Shown: piece after piece, positions 6,594 to 13,687 of the stretch
Layout: every line of letters begins with the position of its first letter
How positions within the stretch are numbered: position 1 is the stretch's first letter
Source of the DNA: Balneolia bacterium
GTDB lineage: Bacteria > Bacteroidota > Rhodothermia > Balneolales > Cyclonatronaceae
Assembly (NCBI GenBank): GCA_003566395.1
Contig: PXDL01000251.1
Span: 1-13,687, forward strand
DNA length: 13,687 bases
Direction of reading: 5' to 3'
Made by a program: the position numbers and the translations under genes
Notes under the pieces: generated by a model
Seen by the model: the letters and a program-made list of their open reading frames with translations, nothing else
What the model was told of the DNA's origin: nothing
The model's database searches: none

Positions 6594-7961
6594 ATGCCCA
6601 ACAATAAATTCAATGTTGTTTCACTTATACGCCGGAAAAGAGACGGCGGAAACCTTTCGAAGACCGAGATTCAATATTTAATTGATGAATATACAAAAGA
6701 CGCCCTCCCTGATTATCAGATGAGTGCTTTTCTGATGGCCGTTTTTCTCAAGGGTATGAATGATGAGGAAGCCTCGGCCATCGCTTATGCCATGCTGCAT
6801 TCGGGCAAGGTGATGGATTTGAGTGAAATCAACGGCGTAAAGGTTGACAAACATTCCACCGGTGGTGTAGGTGATAAGCTCTCGTTAATTCTTGCGCCGA
6901 TTGTAGCGGCAGCGGGTGTTCCGGTTCCTATGATTTCCGGACGTGGGTTAGGCCATACCGGCGGAACCCTCGACAAACTGGAATCCATACCCGGTTTCGA
7001 CGTCAATCTGGACTTAACGCGCTATGTTGAAGTCATCAAAAAGCACAATCTGGTGTTCATCGGTCAGACCGAAGATATTGCCCCGGCCGACAAGCGCTTG
7101 TATGCCCTCCGTGATGTGACGGCCACGGTTGAGTGTATTCCGCTGATTGCGAGCAGTATTATGAGTAAAAAGCTGGCCGAAGGAATCGATGCCCTCGTAC
7201 TGGACGTAAAACATGGTTCGGGTGCTTTTATTAAAGATCCGGAAGAAGCAAAACTTCTGGCCCGACGGCTGGTGGATATCGGTTCTGAATTCAAAAAAGA
7301 TACCGTGGCTTACCTAACCAACATGGATCAGCCGCTGGGCTACAAAATCGGGAACTGGCTTGAAGTGGAAGAAAGTATTTTCTGTCTTCAGGATGAATGG
7401 CCCGATGATGTCCGGGAAATAACACTATTGCTGTCGGGTTCCATGATTCAGCAGGGCGGCAGAGCCGAAACCCTCGACGACGGCATAGAAATGGCCAAAG
7501 CAACCATCCAAAACGGCTCCGCCCTTAAAAAACTGCGTGATATCGTTATTGAGCAGGGCGGTGATGTAGCGGTGATCGAGGATCCCGGAAGTTATAAACC
7601 CGCCGCGCACCAAACTGATTTCACGGCGGCCAAAGACGGAGTGGTGTCAGCAATAGATGCCTACCAGGTAGGTATGGCGTCGCTTGAGCTTGGAGCGGGA
7701 CGTAAAGAAAAAACCCAACCCGTTGATCCTGCCGCCGGAATTGTTCTTCGTAAAAAAATCGGTGATAAGGTAAAGCAGGGTGAAACAATAGCCGTACTGC
7801 ATACGAACAAGGAGGCGCAGTTTGATGTGGCCCTGGAACTTCTTGAAAAAGCCTATGTTGTTGAAGACAAAGCCGGTGCATCCAGGCCGCTGATTACACA
7901 TGTTGTAGATGCCGGGGGGATTCACGATTTTGATTATTCCCGGGTACCGGCCCTTAAATGA
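6594..7961 (+). CDS. pdp: Pyrimidine-nucleoside phosphorylase
   Basis: This enzyme splits uridine and thymidine/deoxyuridine with phosphate into the free base and (deoxy)ribose 1-phosphate, in the cytosol, for pyrimidine salvage. The 455-residue protein shows the whole family layout: an N-terminal helical domain, the phosphate-binding KHSTGGVGD (86-94), SGRGLGHTGGTLDKLESIPG (115-134), and the base-binding Arg173, Ser188 and Lys192 within YALRDVTATV and IASSIMSKK. DMDQPLGY-type sequence near 245-252 (here NMDQPLGYKIGN) and a C-terminal domain from about 350 (GIVLRKKIGDKVKQG, barrel-sandwich-like) complete it. IASSIMSKK and the QPLGY segment look more like bacterial PyNP than the thymidine-specific enzyme (DeoA), although the two are hard to separate by eye. 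It is about 20 residues longer than the usual 433-440. The ATG at 6594 has no clear Shine-Dalgarno sequence. pspA follows after 20 bp, so co-transcription is likely. Confidence 0.93.
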   Translation: MPNNKFNVVSLIRRKRDGGNLSKTEIQYLIDEYTKDALPDYQMSAFLMAVFLKGMNDEEASAIAYAMLHSGKVMDLSEINGVKVDKHSTGGVGDKLSLILAPIVAAAGVPVPMISGRGLGHTGGTLDKLESIPGFDVNLDLTRYVEVIKKHNLVFIGQTEDIAPADKRLYALRDVTATVECIPLIASSIMSKKLAEGIDALVLDVKHGSGAFIKDPEEAKLLARRLVDIGSEFKKDTVAYLTNMDQPLGYKIGNWLEVEESIFCLQDEWPDDVREITLLLSGSMIQQGGRAETLDDGIEMAKATIQNGSALKKLRDIVIEQGGDVAVIEDPGSYKPAAHQTDFTAAKDGVVSAIDAYQVGMASLELGAGRKEKTQPVDPAAGIVLRKKIGDKVKQGETIAVLHTNKEAQFDVALELLEKAYVVEDKAGASRPLITHVVDAGGIHDFDYSRVPALK

Positions 7962-7981
7962 GTACTTAATTTTAAAGAGTT

Positions 7982-8764
7982 ATGTGGAACCGATTTGTCA
8001 GAGCCATTAAATCGTTATTTGGTGGTGTTGTATCGAGTTTGGAAGATCCCAAGCTTATTCTTGAACAGAACATTCGGGAACTGAACGATCAGGTTCCGAA
8101 GATGAATGAAAACATCGCCACGGTGAAGGCGAATCTTGTGATGCTCCGCAAAGAGCGTCAGAAGTATGAAAAGCTGGAATCAGAACTCACCAATAAAATA
8201 AAATCGGCTATCAACGCCAACAGGGACGACATCGCAGAAAACTATGCGCTTCAGCTTGAAAAGGCGCGTGAAAACGTACTTGCTACCATAGAGCAGGAAA
8301 AATTTGCCGAGCAGGCTTACGATAAGTCGCTTCAGGTAAAGAAAACGTTTATGCGGGAGAAAGACCGCAAAATCCGTGAAGCCCGTGAAGCCCTTCAGGC
8401 CCATGAACGCGCAAAATGGCAGTCCAAAATTGCCGATACGCTCGAAAAGTTTGAGATTTCCGGAATCGATTCAACGCATAGTGAGATGGTGAACCGGCTC
8501 AACGAGCGTACGGCGAAGAACGAAGCCCGTATAGAAATGGCGATGGACAGCCTCGATACCAAAACTCTTGAGATTGAGCTTGATGCCGAGCGTATGCGGG
8601 CCTCCGATCTTGTAGCCCAATTCAAACGGGATATGGGCAAAGAAGCCCCGAAGGAAGATTCTCAAAAAGCGCAGCCCGAAACGGAGAAAAAAATCGATAT
8701 CACCGATGAGGAGAAAGAACCCGAAAAAACGTCCGGAAAGACCATCGGCAAGCAGAAAGAATAA
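7982..8764 (+). CDS. pspA: PspA/IM30 (Vipp1) family membrane-binding protein, ESCRT-III superfamily
   Basis: PspA/IM30 proteins assemble into helical rods or rings on the inner face of the membrane and help maintain it under stress. They are structural relatives of eukaryotic ESCRT-III. The 260-residue protein begins with an amphipathic helix (MWNRFVRAIKSLFGGVVSSL, 1-20) followed by the family's EDP turn (21-23) and the KLILEQNIRELNDQ segment. A nearly continuous coiled coil runs to about residue 217 with the usual AKWQ and ENYAL-like positions. A low-complexity charged tail (about 218-260) ends KTIGKQKE, an extension beyond classic PspA. The short N-terminal helix fixes the ATG at 7982, and a purine-rich AAAGAG lies just before it. 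It follows the nucleoside phosphorylase by 20 bp and precedes a small coiled-coil gene whose product has the same tail. No PspF-like regulator is visible here. Confidence 0.9.
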   Translation: MWNRFVRAIKSLFGGVVSSLEDPKLILEQNIRELNDQVPKMNENIATVKANLVMLRKERQKYEKLESELTNKIKSAINANRDDIAENYALQLEKARENVLATIEQEKFAEQAYDKSLQVKKTFMREKDRKIREAREALQAHERAKWQSKIADTLEKFEISGIDSTHSEMVNRLNERTAKNEARIEMAMDSLDTKTLEIELDAERMRASDLVAQFKRDMGKEAPKEDSQKAQPETEKKIDITDEEKEPEKTSGKTIGKQKE

Positions 8765-8846
8765 ATCCGGACGTTTAACAGTTGCCGGATCCGTGTTGGC
8801 TTAGTGGGCAGGACCGGGGTTTCAACACACCAAAAAAAGAGTATGT

Positions 8847-9344
8847 ATGTCGCGCGAAGAACGGGAACGCCTTAAGCAGGAATACAAAGAGCATTACAGG
8901 CAGCTTCTGGAGCAGAAGAAAAAACTGGCTGCATATGAGCGCAAGGCGCGCATTATGAAATCTCTTGAAGCTATCGATCCTTCGCCGGTGCTTCATTCGT
9001 TTCAAAACGCGCTTCAAACAGTTCGCGAGAAAATTACGCTGGCCGAAAGCCGTCTTGAAACCTGGATGGATCATCAGCAGGGTGAAGAGGCCGCACCGCC
9101 TCCGCCCGATGCCGAAGAGGTGATCCGAAAGGAGCAGGCCGGTCAGCTTGTCCGGCAAATCAGGGCTGAAATGGGCGTTATAGAGCGTGACCTTGAGGAT
9201 ACCGCATCAGGTATGAAATCAGAAAAAACGGTCTATTCTCAACATCTTTCAGAGAAGAAGCGCTCGGGAGATCAGGATACGGAATCCGACCCGGCCCGTA
9301 CCGATTCAGATGCTCCTAAAACAATAGGCCGTAAAAAATCGTAG
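8847..9344 (+). CDS. Small coiled-coil protein, unknown family, PspA neighbour
   Basis: I do not recognise this 165-residue protein. Residues 1-40 form a highly charged helix (REERERLKQEYKEHY and onward). About 50-75 is a second helix (FQNALQTVREKITLAESRL) with coiled-coil spacing, followed by a proline-rich break (APPPPDAEE, 83-91). A third helix spans 91-120 and a disordered polar tail runs from about 121. There is no membrane segment or signal peptide. The last residues, APKTIGRKKS, closely match the end of the neighbouring PspA (SGKTIGKQKE), although the codons differ. The ATG at 8847 follows a purine-rich AAAAAAAGAG and gives a clean helix from residue 2. It lies 82 bp after pspA and 54 bp before the membrane-protein gene, on the same strand. 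A structural or regulatory partner of PspA is the simplest guess from tail and position. Confidence 0.85.
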   Translation: MSREERERLKQEYKEHYRQLLEQKKKLAAYERKARIMKSLEAIDPSPVLHSFQNALQTVREKITLAESRLETWMDHQQGEEAAPPPPDAEEVIRKEQAGQLVRQIRAEMGVIERDLEDTASGMKSEKTVYSQHLSEKKRSGDQDTESDPARTDSDAPKTIGRKKS

Positions 9345-9398
9345 GAATCAGGGTTACGTTTCCATTCATCTTCATCCCGAAAACAGCAGCCAAATCGT

Positions 9399-10265
9399 AT
9401 GGATAAACCGATCAATTATACACGAGAAGCCTTTCTTCATCCGCTCAATTTGGCGATGCTGATAGCTGCATTTACCACGGCTTTTTTTGTTTCAGGCTCC
9501 GAACCACTTGTCAATATCATCGTTGCCATCACCATAGCCTCGGAGCTGATTTATTTGGGTACGGTACCGAGAACAGCCAAATTTCAAAAATACATCAACC
9601 TACGGGCCTTTAAAGAGCGAAACGACCGCTTTGATGAGCGACGCATTTTCGGTTCACTGAGCGAAGCCTCGCAGAAACGGTTTTTAGTTCTGAAGCATAT
9701 CTCGGGCCTGATTCGCGACAATTTCTCAAAAATGAATTACGCTTCCAGAGGCCTGCTCGATAACCTCAACACCCGCATCGAGACCCTTCTTACCAGCTAT
9801 ATGTTGCTGCTTGAAAACTACGAGCGTTATCAGTTTTATCTGCGCAACACTACCGAAGAGCGGCTCGGAAAGGAAATTGAGTCCACGGAAAAAGAAATTG
9901 ATGAAAGCAGTTCGCAGCGGCTGACAAAGGTGCTTATGCGAAGGCTCAATATTCTTAATAAAAGGCGTGAAAAATATGGAGTGGCACGTGAAAAATACTT
10001 AATTTCAGATTCACAGCTCAAGACCATAGAGGATACCATCCGATACATTTATGAAAAATCAATGACCATGACCAACCTCAGCGAAATTGAGCAACAGGTT
10101 GATACGCTGCTCATGGATCTTGAAGATTCTGAAGCGATATTTAATGAAGTGGGAGGCGATCCGAGTGAAGTTCCTTATTATCTGAGCGAGCTACAGAAAC
10201 TGGAACGTGAAGTTGAAGAGACCGATCAGCTTTTTGAAGCCGGCCCCAAGCGCGAAAAAAACTGA
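9399..10265 (+). CDS. Two-helix membrane protein with long cytoplasmic coiled-coil domain, unknown function
   Basis: I cannot name this 288-residue protein. After a short N-terminus it has two hydrophobic segments (about 15-33, LNLAMLIAAFTTAFFVSG, and 36-55, PLVNIIVAITIASELIYLG) separated by a short loop. It is therefore probably a hairpin in the inner membrane with both ends in the cytoplasm. Residues 60-90 are very basic and charged (FKERNDRFDERR), consistent with the inside-positive rule. From about 95 to 280 the protein is nearly all helical, with coiled-coil stretches (EERLGKEIESTEKEIDES, LEREVEETDQL). The tail ends EAGPKREKN. No enzyme motif is visible. It follows the PspA and coiled-coil genes closely and is closed by a terminator, so these three with the phosphorylase look like one transcription unit. 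A membrane anchor or sensor for the PspA system is plausible but unproven. Confidence 0.87.
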   Translation: MDKPINYTREAFLHPLNLAMLIAAFTTAFFVSGSEPLVNIIVAITIASELIYLGTVPRTAKFQKYINLRAFKERNDRFDERRIFGSLSEASQKRFLVLKHISGLIRDNFSKMNYASRGLLDNLNTRIETLLTSYMLLLENYERYQFYLRNTTEERLGKEIESTEKEIDESSSQRLTKVLMRRLNILNKRREKYGVAREKYLISDSQLKTIEDTIRYIYEKSMTMTNLSEIEQQVDTLLMDLEDSEAIFNEVGGDPSEVPYYLSELQKLEREVEETDQLFEAGPKREKN

Positions 10266-10286
10266 AATGCTGCACAGCATTTTTTT
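10264..10286 (+). terminator. Intrinsic terminator
   Basis: AAATGCT (10265-10271) and AGCATTT (10276-10282) form a seven-pair stem around the four-base loop GCAC, and the T run covers 10280-10286. It starts inside the stop codon region of the two-helix membrane protein. It probably ends the phosphorylase-pspA transcription unit, which leaves the enoyl-CoA hydratase gene to read-through or its own promoter in the 30 bases before 10316. Confidence 0.75.
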
Positions 10287-10315
10287 ATTCAACATCCAGA
10301 AAATAATCCTGATAC

Positions 10316-11116
10316 ATGACTATTTCCGCTTTGCCAGAATTTGAAACACTTCTTCTTGAAACCGATCAGCACATTTGCACCTGCACCATTAATCGCCCCG
10401 ATAAACTGAACGCACTTAACGGCCGGGTGCTGGAAGATCTTGAAAAGGCGTTCACTTATATCAACGAAGCAGACGACATCAGAGCCGTTATACTCACCGG
10501 GGCGGGTACGAAAGCTTTTGTGGCCGGTGCAGATATCAAGGAACTTTCGGCCCTCAATCCTGAAACCGGCAAAAAATTATCTGCCAACGGTCAGCGCGTT
10601 TTTTCGATGATTGAAGATTCTTCCAAACCGGTCGTTGCCGTTGTAAACGGATATGCGCTGGGGGGAGGAACCGAGCTTGCACTTTCCTGCCATATACGTA
10701 TCGCAACCGAAAATGCCGTGTTCGGACTTCCCGAAGTCAGCCTCGGCCTGATCCCCGGATACGGCGGTACGCAGCGGCTTCCTCGTTTGGTCGGAAAGGG
10801 CAAAGCACTTGAAATGATTCTTTCCGGCAGAATGGTTAAAGCCCGGGAAGCGGTGGATTCCGGAATGGCTAATACGTTTTCGGGCAGCAAGGAAGACGCC
10901 CTTAAGCAGGCCCGTGAAATGCTGGGCGGAATGCTTAAGCACGGACCTGTGGCGCTTCAGAAAGCCATACAGGCGGTAAATGCCTCCGACGACGGAAAGA
11001 CTTCAGGTTTGGAAGCAGAGGCCGGCCTTTTCGGCGAGCTTTGCGGAACCGGGGATTTTAAAGAAGGAACTTCCGCTTTTCTTGAAAAGCGAAAACCTTC
11101 ATTTTCAGGAAACTAA
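10316..11116 (+). CDS. Enoyl-CoA hydratase / crotonase family protein
   Basis: This 266-residue crotonase-fold enzyme probably hydrates 2-enoyl-CoA to 3-hydroxyacyl-CoA in fatty-acid or short-chain acyl-CoA breakdown. The N-terminal CTINRPDKLNALNG (23-36) is the usual CoA-site strand. The oxyanion-hole segments are AFVAGADIKEL (67-77) and NGYALGGGTELAL (111-123). Both catalytic glutamates of true hydratases are present: Glu120 (GGGTEL) and Glu140 (FGLPEVSLGLIPGYGG), followed by GTQRLPRLVGK. The C-terminal helices end in TSAFLEKRKPSF, which is typical of the family. The substrate chain length cannot be told. It may serve a short-chain (crotonyl-CoA) role, but family members with both glutamates sometimes do other reactions. 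It sits between the PspA group and the CNNM gene without an obvious functional link. The start is ATG 10316, 51 bases past the preceding stop, with no clear Shine-Dalgarno sequence. Confidence 0.92.
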   Translation: MTISALPEFETLLLETDQHICTCTINRPDKLNALNGRVLEDLEKAFTYINEADDIRAVILTGAGTKAFVAGADIKELSALNPETGKKLSANGQRVFSMIEDSSKPVVAVVNGYALGGGTELALSCHIRIATENAVFGLPEVSLGLIPGYGGTQRLPRLVGKGKALEMILSGRMVKAREAVDSGMANTFSGSKEDALKQAREMLGGMLKHGPVALQKAIQAVNASDDGKTSGLEAEAGLFGELCGTGDFKEGTSAFLEKRKPSFSGN

Positions 11117-11174
11117 GACAGCGCTGATTGGAACCTCCATCGCATAGTTTAATTTGTAAACCGGGGAGCAGCTT

Positions 11175-12455
11175 ATGACCGAGCTGTTCATTATTCTGCT
11201 TATGCTTTTGCTTAGCGGCTTTTTTTCCGGTTCCGAAATCGGGTATGTTGCCGCCAACAGGCTGCGCCTTGAGATAAAATCAAGGGAAAACACCATGAGG
11301 GCGCACTATCTTGCATATTTTGTGCACAACCCGGATAGCTTCCTTTCAACTACGCTGGTGGGAAATAATGTGGTGAACGTCATCTACGCCACACTGATGA
11401 CCTTTTTTCTACTTGCACCGGTAACCGAAGCCTGGCTCTTTTTCTTCGCCCAGCCGCCTACCGAAGTGGTGATGCTCATTATCCAAACCATAATCGCGTC
11501 GGTGCTTATTTTGTTCATTGGTGAAGTCATTCCGAAAGGGATATTCCGTGTGCATGCCGACCGCCTGGTGCCCCTGATTATCTTCCCTGTTGCGATGACC
11601 AACCTTGTGCTGCGTCCGTTTATCTGGGTGGCCAATTCCATCGCACAGTTTATCGTACGGAGTATCAATCCGGAGGCTGATTCGGTCCAGGAATTTTTTA
11701 AGCGTGAAGATATAGAAACAATTTTTCGTGAAATCGGTGTCGATTCAGATAGCGATATCGATAAAGACGACTCCGAAATTCTAACCAACGTGCTCGAACT
11801 GTCTTCAAAACGCGTGCGGGAATCCATGATTCCTCGTACCGAAATCGTAGCGATTGAAAAGACCAGTTCACTTGAGGACATCCTCAATACTTTTATTTCC
11901 AGCGGATACTCCAAAATTCCGGTGTATGAAGGCAGTATTGATAATATTGTAGGCGTCATTTTTGCCTACGATTTGTTCAAGACACCGGCTGATATGGAGG
12001 AGATTATTCGTCCGGTGAAATATGTGCCCTCCTCACAGAAATCAACGGATTTGCTCTCTGAATTCAGGAAACTCAATATCTCGGTTGCCGTTGTGATTGA
12101 TGAATACGGAGGCACGGCCGGCCTGGTAACAAGCGAAGACCTTATCGAAGAGGTGGTCGGTGATATTCAGGATGAGTATGATACCGAAGAAACCATCATG
12201 AAGCGCGTGGGCCGGTCAAGCTACATTTTGAGCGGTAATGTTGAAATTGAGGATATCGAAGAACATTTTCCGGAACTCGGACTGAGGGAAGAAGAATCGG
12301 ATTTTGAAACCATCGCCGGGTATATCATTAATGAGATCGGCCGAATTCCCAAAGTTGGGGAAGTGATCCGGATGGGACGGCTTCGCTTTTCCGTAGTGAA
12401 GGCAAGCCATGCCAAAATCGAAGTCCTGAAGTGCGAACTGTCGGGCGACGACTGA
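11175..12455 (+). CDS. CNNM/CBS/CorC-domain membrane protein (hemolysin-C / magnesium-cobalt transport family)
   Basis: This 426-residue protein has the three-part structure of the CorC/YfjD/PaeA-type family, thought to move Mg2+, Co2+ or other cations across the inner membrane. Residues 1-165 form the CNNM (DUF21) transmembrane domain with SGFFSGSEIGYVAANRLRLE (14-33), LVGNNVVNVIY (61-71) and GEVIPKGIFR (116-125). A paired CBS module follows (about 217-335) with SMIPRTEIVAIEK, KIPVYEGSIDNIVGVI and VVIDEYGGTAGLVTSEDLIE. The C-terminal CorC/HlyC domain (about 345-420) contains ESDFETIAGYI and GRIPKVGEVI. CBS pairs in this family usually sense adenine nucleotides. The ATG at 11175 is preceded by GGGGAG (11163-11168), one of the few good Shine-Dalgarno sequences here. 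It lies 58 bp after the hydratase gene and 27 bp before the AAA+ gene. The transported ion is not readable from sequence. Confidence 0.93.
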   Translation: MTELFIILLMLLLSGFFSGSEIGYVAANRLRLEIKSRENTMRAHYLAYFVHNPDSFLSTTLVGNNVVNVIYATLMTFFLLAPVTEAWLFFFAQPPTEVVMLIIQTIIASVLILFIGEVIPKGIFRVHADRLVPLIIFPVAMTNLVLRPFIWVANSIAQFIVRSINPEADSVQEFFKREDIETIFREIGVDSDSDIDKDDSEILTNVLELSSKRVRESMIPRTEIVAIEKTSSLEDILNTFISSGYSKIPVYEGSIDNIVGVIFAYDLFKTPADMEEIIRPVKYVPSSQKSTDLLSEFRKLNISVAVVIDEYGGTAGLVTSEDLIEEVVGDIQDEYDTEETIMKRVGRSSYILSGNVEIEDIEEHFPELGLREEESDFETIAGYIINEIGRIPKVGEVIRMGRLRFSVVKASHAKIEVLKCELSGDD

Positions 12456-12482
12456 GTTTTGTAAACCCTTAAATCGGAATCT

Positions 12483-13687
12483 ATGAATTACTACCCGGAA
12501 TGGGCGCAGACGTTCGCGCGAAAATATCTTAGTAAAACGCTGAACCATTTCACCCTTTACGGAAATGTCCGCGACTTGGTCATGATTCGTGACGACGAGG
12601 GCGATAAGGTGACGTTTAACCGCTTTATTTCATTTCTGGGTGAGGAACTTTTCGGCGCCAGAGAGCTGGTGCTTTTTTACGACCGCTCGGGAGGAATTCA
12701 TTTTCGGGATACCTCAACCCGTACCGATTTTTATAAAGCGCTGCCGTCCGGATATCAGCCGGCCGGGCCGGGTTCACCGGTTCGTTCACGAGAGCCGGAA
12801 CCTTTACCCAAGTCTCCTGCTGCGGTAATGTCGCTGCTTGAAAAATACTTCAGACTTCGTACCGAAGAGGGGAAAAGCGTTGCGCTCATCATCGATTATG
12901 CTGAGACAATCGTGCCGAATGCAGAGACAAGTTCGTCCGGCCCCGACGACCGAAATGTCCTGGTAAGTTTGTTGAAATGGTCGCAGGACCCTCTTTTTCT
13001 GGCCTCTGATTTTACGGTGGTGCTGCTTACCGAAAATCTCGCGGATATAAACCGAAGTTTGGTTCAAAGCCCGTATAACGCGGCCATTAAGGCAGGTTTA
13101 CCGAACCTTGATGCCCGTTTGGCCTTTATCCGCCATTTTTTTGGAGAGGATAAAAAGGCGTTTCGGAAGCTGTCGGACATTTCTGAAGAAGTACTTGCCC
13201 AGCAAACGGCCGGACTTAACTTCATACAGCTCAAAAGTATTCTTGCCAACGCCCAGGAAAACCGGGCACGGATCACCTTCGAAAAACTCAGCCGCACAAA
13301 GAAAGAGCTGATTGAAGCCGAGGCTCATGATCTGCTGGAGTTCGTGGAAACCCGGTATAATCTGAATGACGTTGCCGGTCACGCTATGGTGAAAAAACAT
13401 CTCCGCCAGGCAAGCAAGGCTTTGCAACAGGGCCGGGGTGATGTGCTTCCGATGGGCTATCTGGTGTGCGGTCCGGTCGGAACGGGAAAAACGTTTCTGG
13501 TAACCTGTTTCGCCGGCGAAGTGGGTATCCCCATGGTAAAGCTTAAAAATTTCAGGTCGCAATGGCAGGGAGTTACAGAAGGAAATCTCGAAAAAATCCT
13601 GACGCTGCTGGAAGCGATGGCTCCGGTAGCCGTTATGATTGATGAAGCCGACGCTTATCTGGGTGACCGTTCAGCTTCTGGCGACAG
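12483..13687 (+). CDS. Classical AAA+ ATPase with degenerate first AAA-like domain (3' end outside window)
   Basis: The frame is open from ATG 12483 to the right edge (401 codons plus two bases), so the C-terminus is missing. The second domain is a classical AAA (Vps4/FtsH/Cdc48-like) ATPase. It has the opening LNDVAGHAMVKKHLRQA (294-310), Walker A GPVGTGKT (330-337), a pore-loop region SQWQGVTEGNLEKIL (359-373) and Walker B VAVMIDEADAYLG (382-394) with both acidic residues. Before it, residues 1-275 resemble an AAA domain that lost nucleotide binding. There is a first strand without a Walker A lysine (ELVLFYDRSGG, 61-71), a Walker B-like strand SVALIIDYAET (132-142), a sensor-like FTVVLLTENLADIN (177-190) and a helical lid LDARLAFIRHFF (209-220). 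The layout recalls Ycf46-type and tandem AAA proteins. It follows the CNNM gene by 27 bp. With PspA 4 kb upstream, a Vps4-like remodelling role is a reasonable guess. Confidence 0.88.
   Translation, partial: MNYYPEWAQTFARKYLSKTLNHFTLYGNVRDLVMIRDDEGDKVTFNRFISFLGEELFGARELVLFYDRSGGIHFRDTSTRTDFYKALPSGYQPAGPGSPVRSREPEPLPKSPAAVMSLLEKYFRLRTEEGKSVALIIDYAETIVPNAETSSSGPDDRNVLVSLLKWSQDPLFLASDFTVVLLTENLADINRSLVQSPYNAAIKAGLPNLDARLAFIRHFFGEDKKAFRKLSDISEEVLAQQTAGLNFIQLKSILANAQENRARITFEKLSRTKKELIEAEAHDLLEFVETRYNLNDVAGHAMVKKHLRQASKALQQGRGDVLPMGYLVCGPVGTGKTFLVTCFAGEVGIPMVKLKNFRSQWQGVTEGNLEKILTLLEAMAPVAVMIDEADAYLGDRSASGD

Noticed and set aside
8765..8790. Inverted repeat ATCCGG/CCGGAT after pspA
   Set aside because: It has six pairs with a 14-base loop and no T run. 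It is too weak to call a terminator, and the downstream gene is probably co-transcribed.
11140..11160. Bacteroidetes-type -7 promoter (TAnnTTTG) before the CNNM gene, from TTTAATTTG
   Set aside because: The spacing is one base short of the consensus and no -33 element is seen.
11384..11959. 191-residue minus-strand open frame inside the CNNM gene
   Set aside because: The plus-strand protein has complete CNNM and CBS motifs across the interval, and the antisense frame is Ser/Ile-rich noise.

Overview
The window (13,687 bp, about half G+C) looks chromosomal. It comes from a free-living bacterium, probably of the Bacteroidota/Balneolota/Rhodothermota (FCB) group. That placement is inferred from overall protein flavour, the use of PdxB, mostly weak or absent Shine-Dalgarno sequences and the ESCRT-III-like PspA with coiled-coil partners. 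No marker gene confirms it. I saw no rRNA or tRNA gene, no CRISPR array, no transposase and no phage gene.

Layout, left to right. (1) At 3-1196 (+) is the C-terminal part of an uncharacterised protein, cut by the left edge. It has a papain-like Gln/Cys/His/Asn residue arrangement. (2) A 229-bp intergenic stretch holds an inverted-repeat element, followed by an alanine racemase (alr, 1426-2586, +) with unusual residues at two active-site positions. (3) A four-gene operon on the minus strand, transcribed from about 6250 down to 2669, encodes a small one-helix membrane protein, erythronate-4-phosphate dehydrogenase PdxB (vitamin B6/PLP synthesis), a polytopic ABC permease and its ATPase. The last three overlap or nearly overlap. 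The permease reading frame appears broken by one extra base in a six-base homopolymer: repairing it restores a C-terminal membrane helix and an 8-base stop/start overlap with the ATPase. (4) A 348-bp divergent intergenic region carries a second copy of the inverted-repeat element seen before alr. (5) A rightward run of genes follows: pyrimidine-nucleoside phosphorylase (6594-7961), a PspA/IM30 (ESCRT-III superfamily) protein (7982-8764), a small coiled-coil protein (8847-9344), a two-helix membrane protein with a long cytoplasmic helical domain (9399-10265), an intrinsic terminator (10264-10286), an enoyl-CoA hydratase (10316-11116), a CNNM/CBS/CorC membrane protein (11175-12455), and a two-domain AAA+ ATPase cut by the right edge (from 12483).

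The most interesting part is 7982-13687. A PspA/ESCRT-III homologue, two unknown partner-like proteins, a membrane ion-transport protein and a Vps4-like classical AAA+ ATPase with a degenerate first domain lie within 6 kb. PspA and the small coiled-coil protein end in nearly the same basic tail (KTIG-[KR]-x-K), written with different codons. This suggests a membrane-remodelling or envelope-stress module with a filament protein, an accessory protein, a membrane anchor and a disassembly ATPase, but that is an inference from domains and neighbourhood. A second point is the pair of matching inverted-repeat elements in front of alr and the nucleoside phosphorylase.
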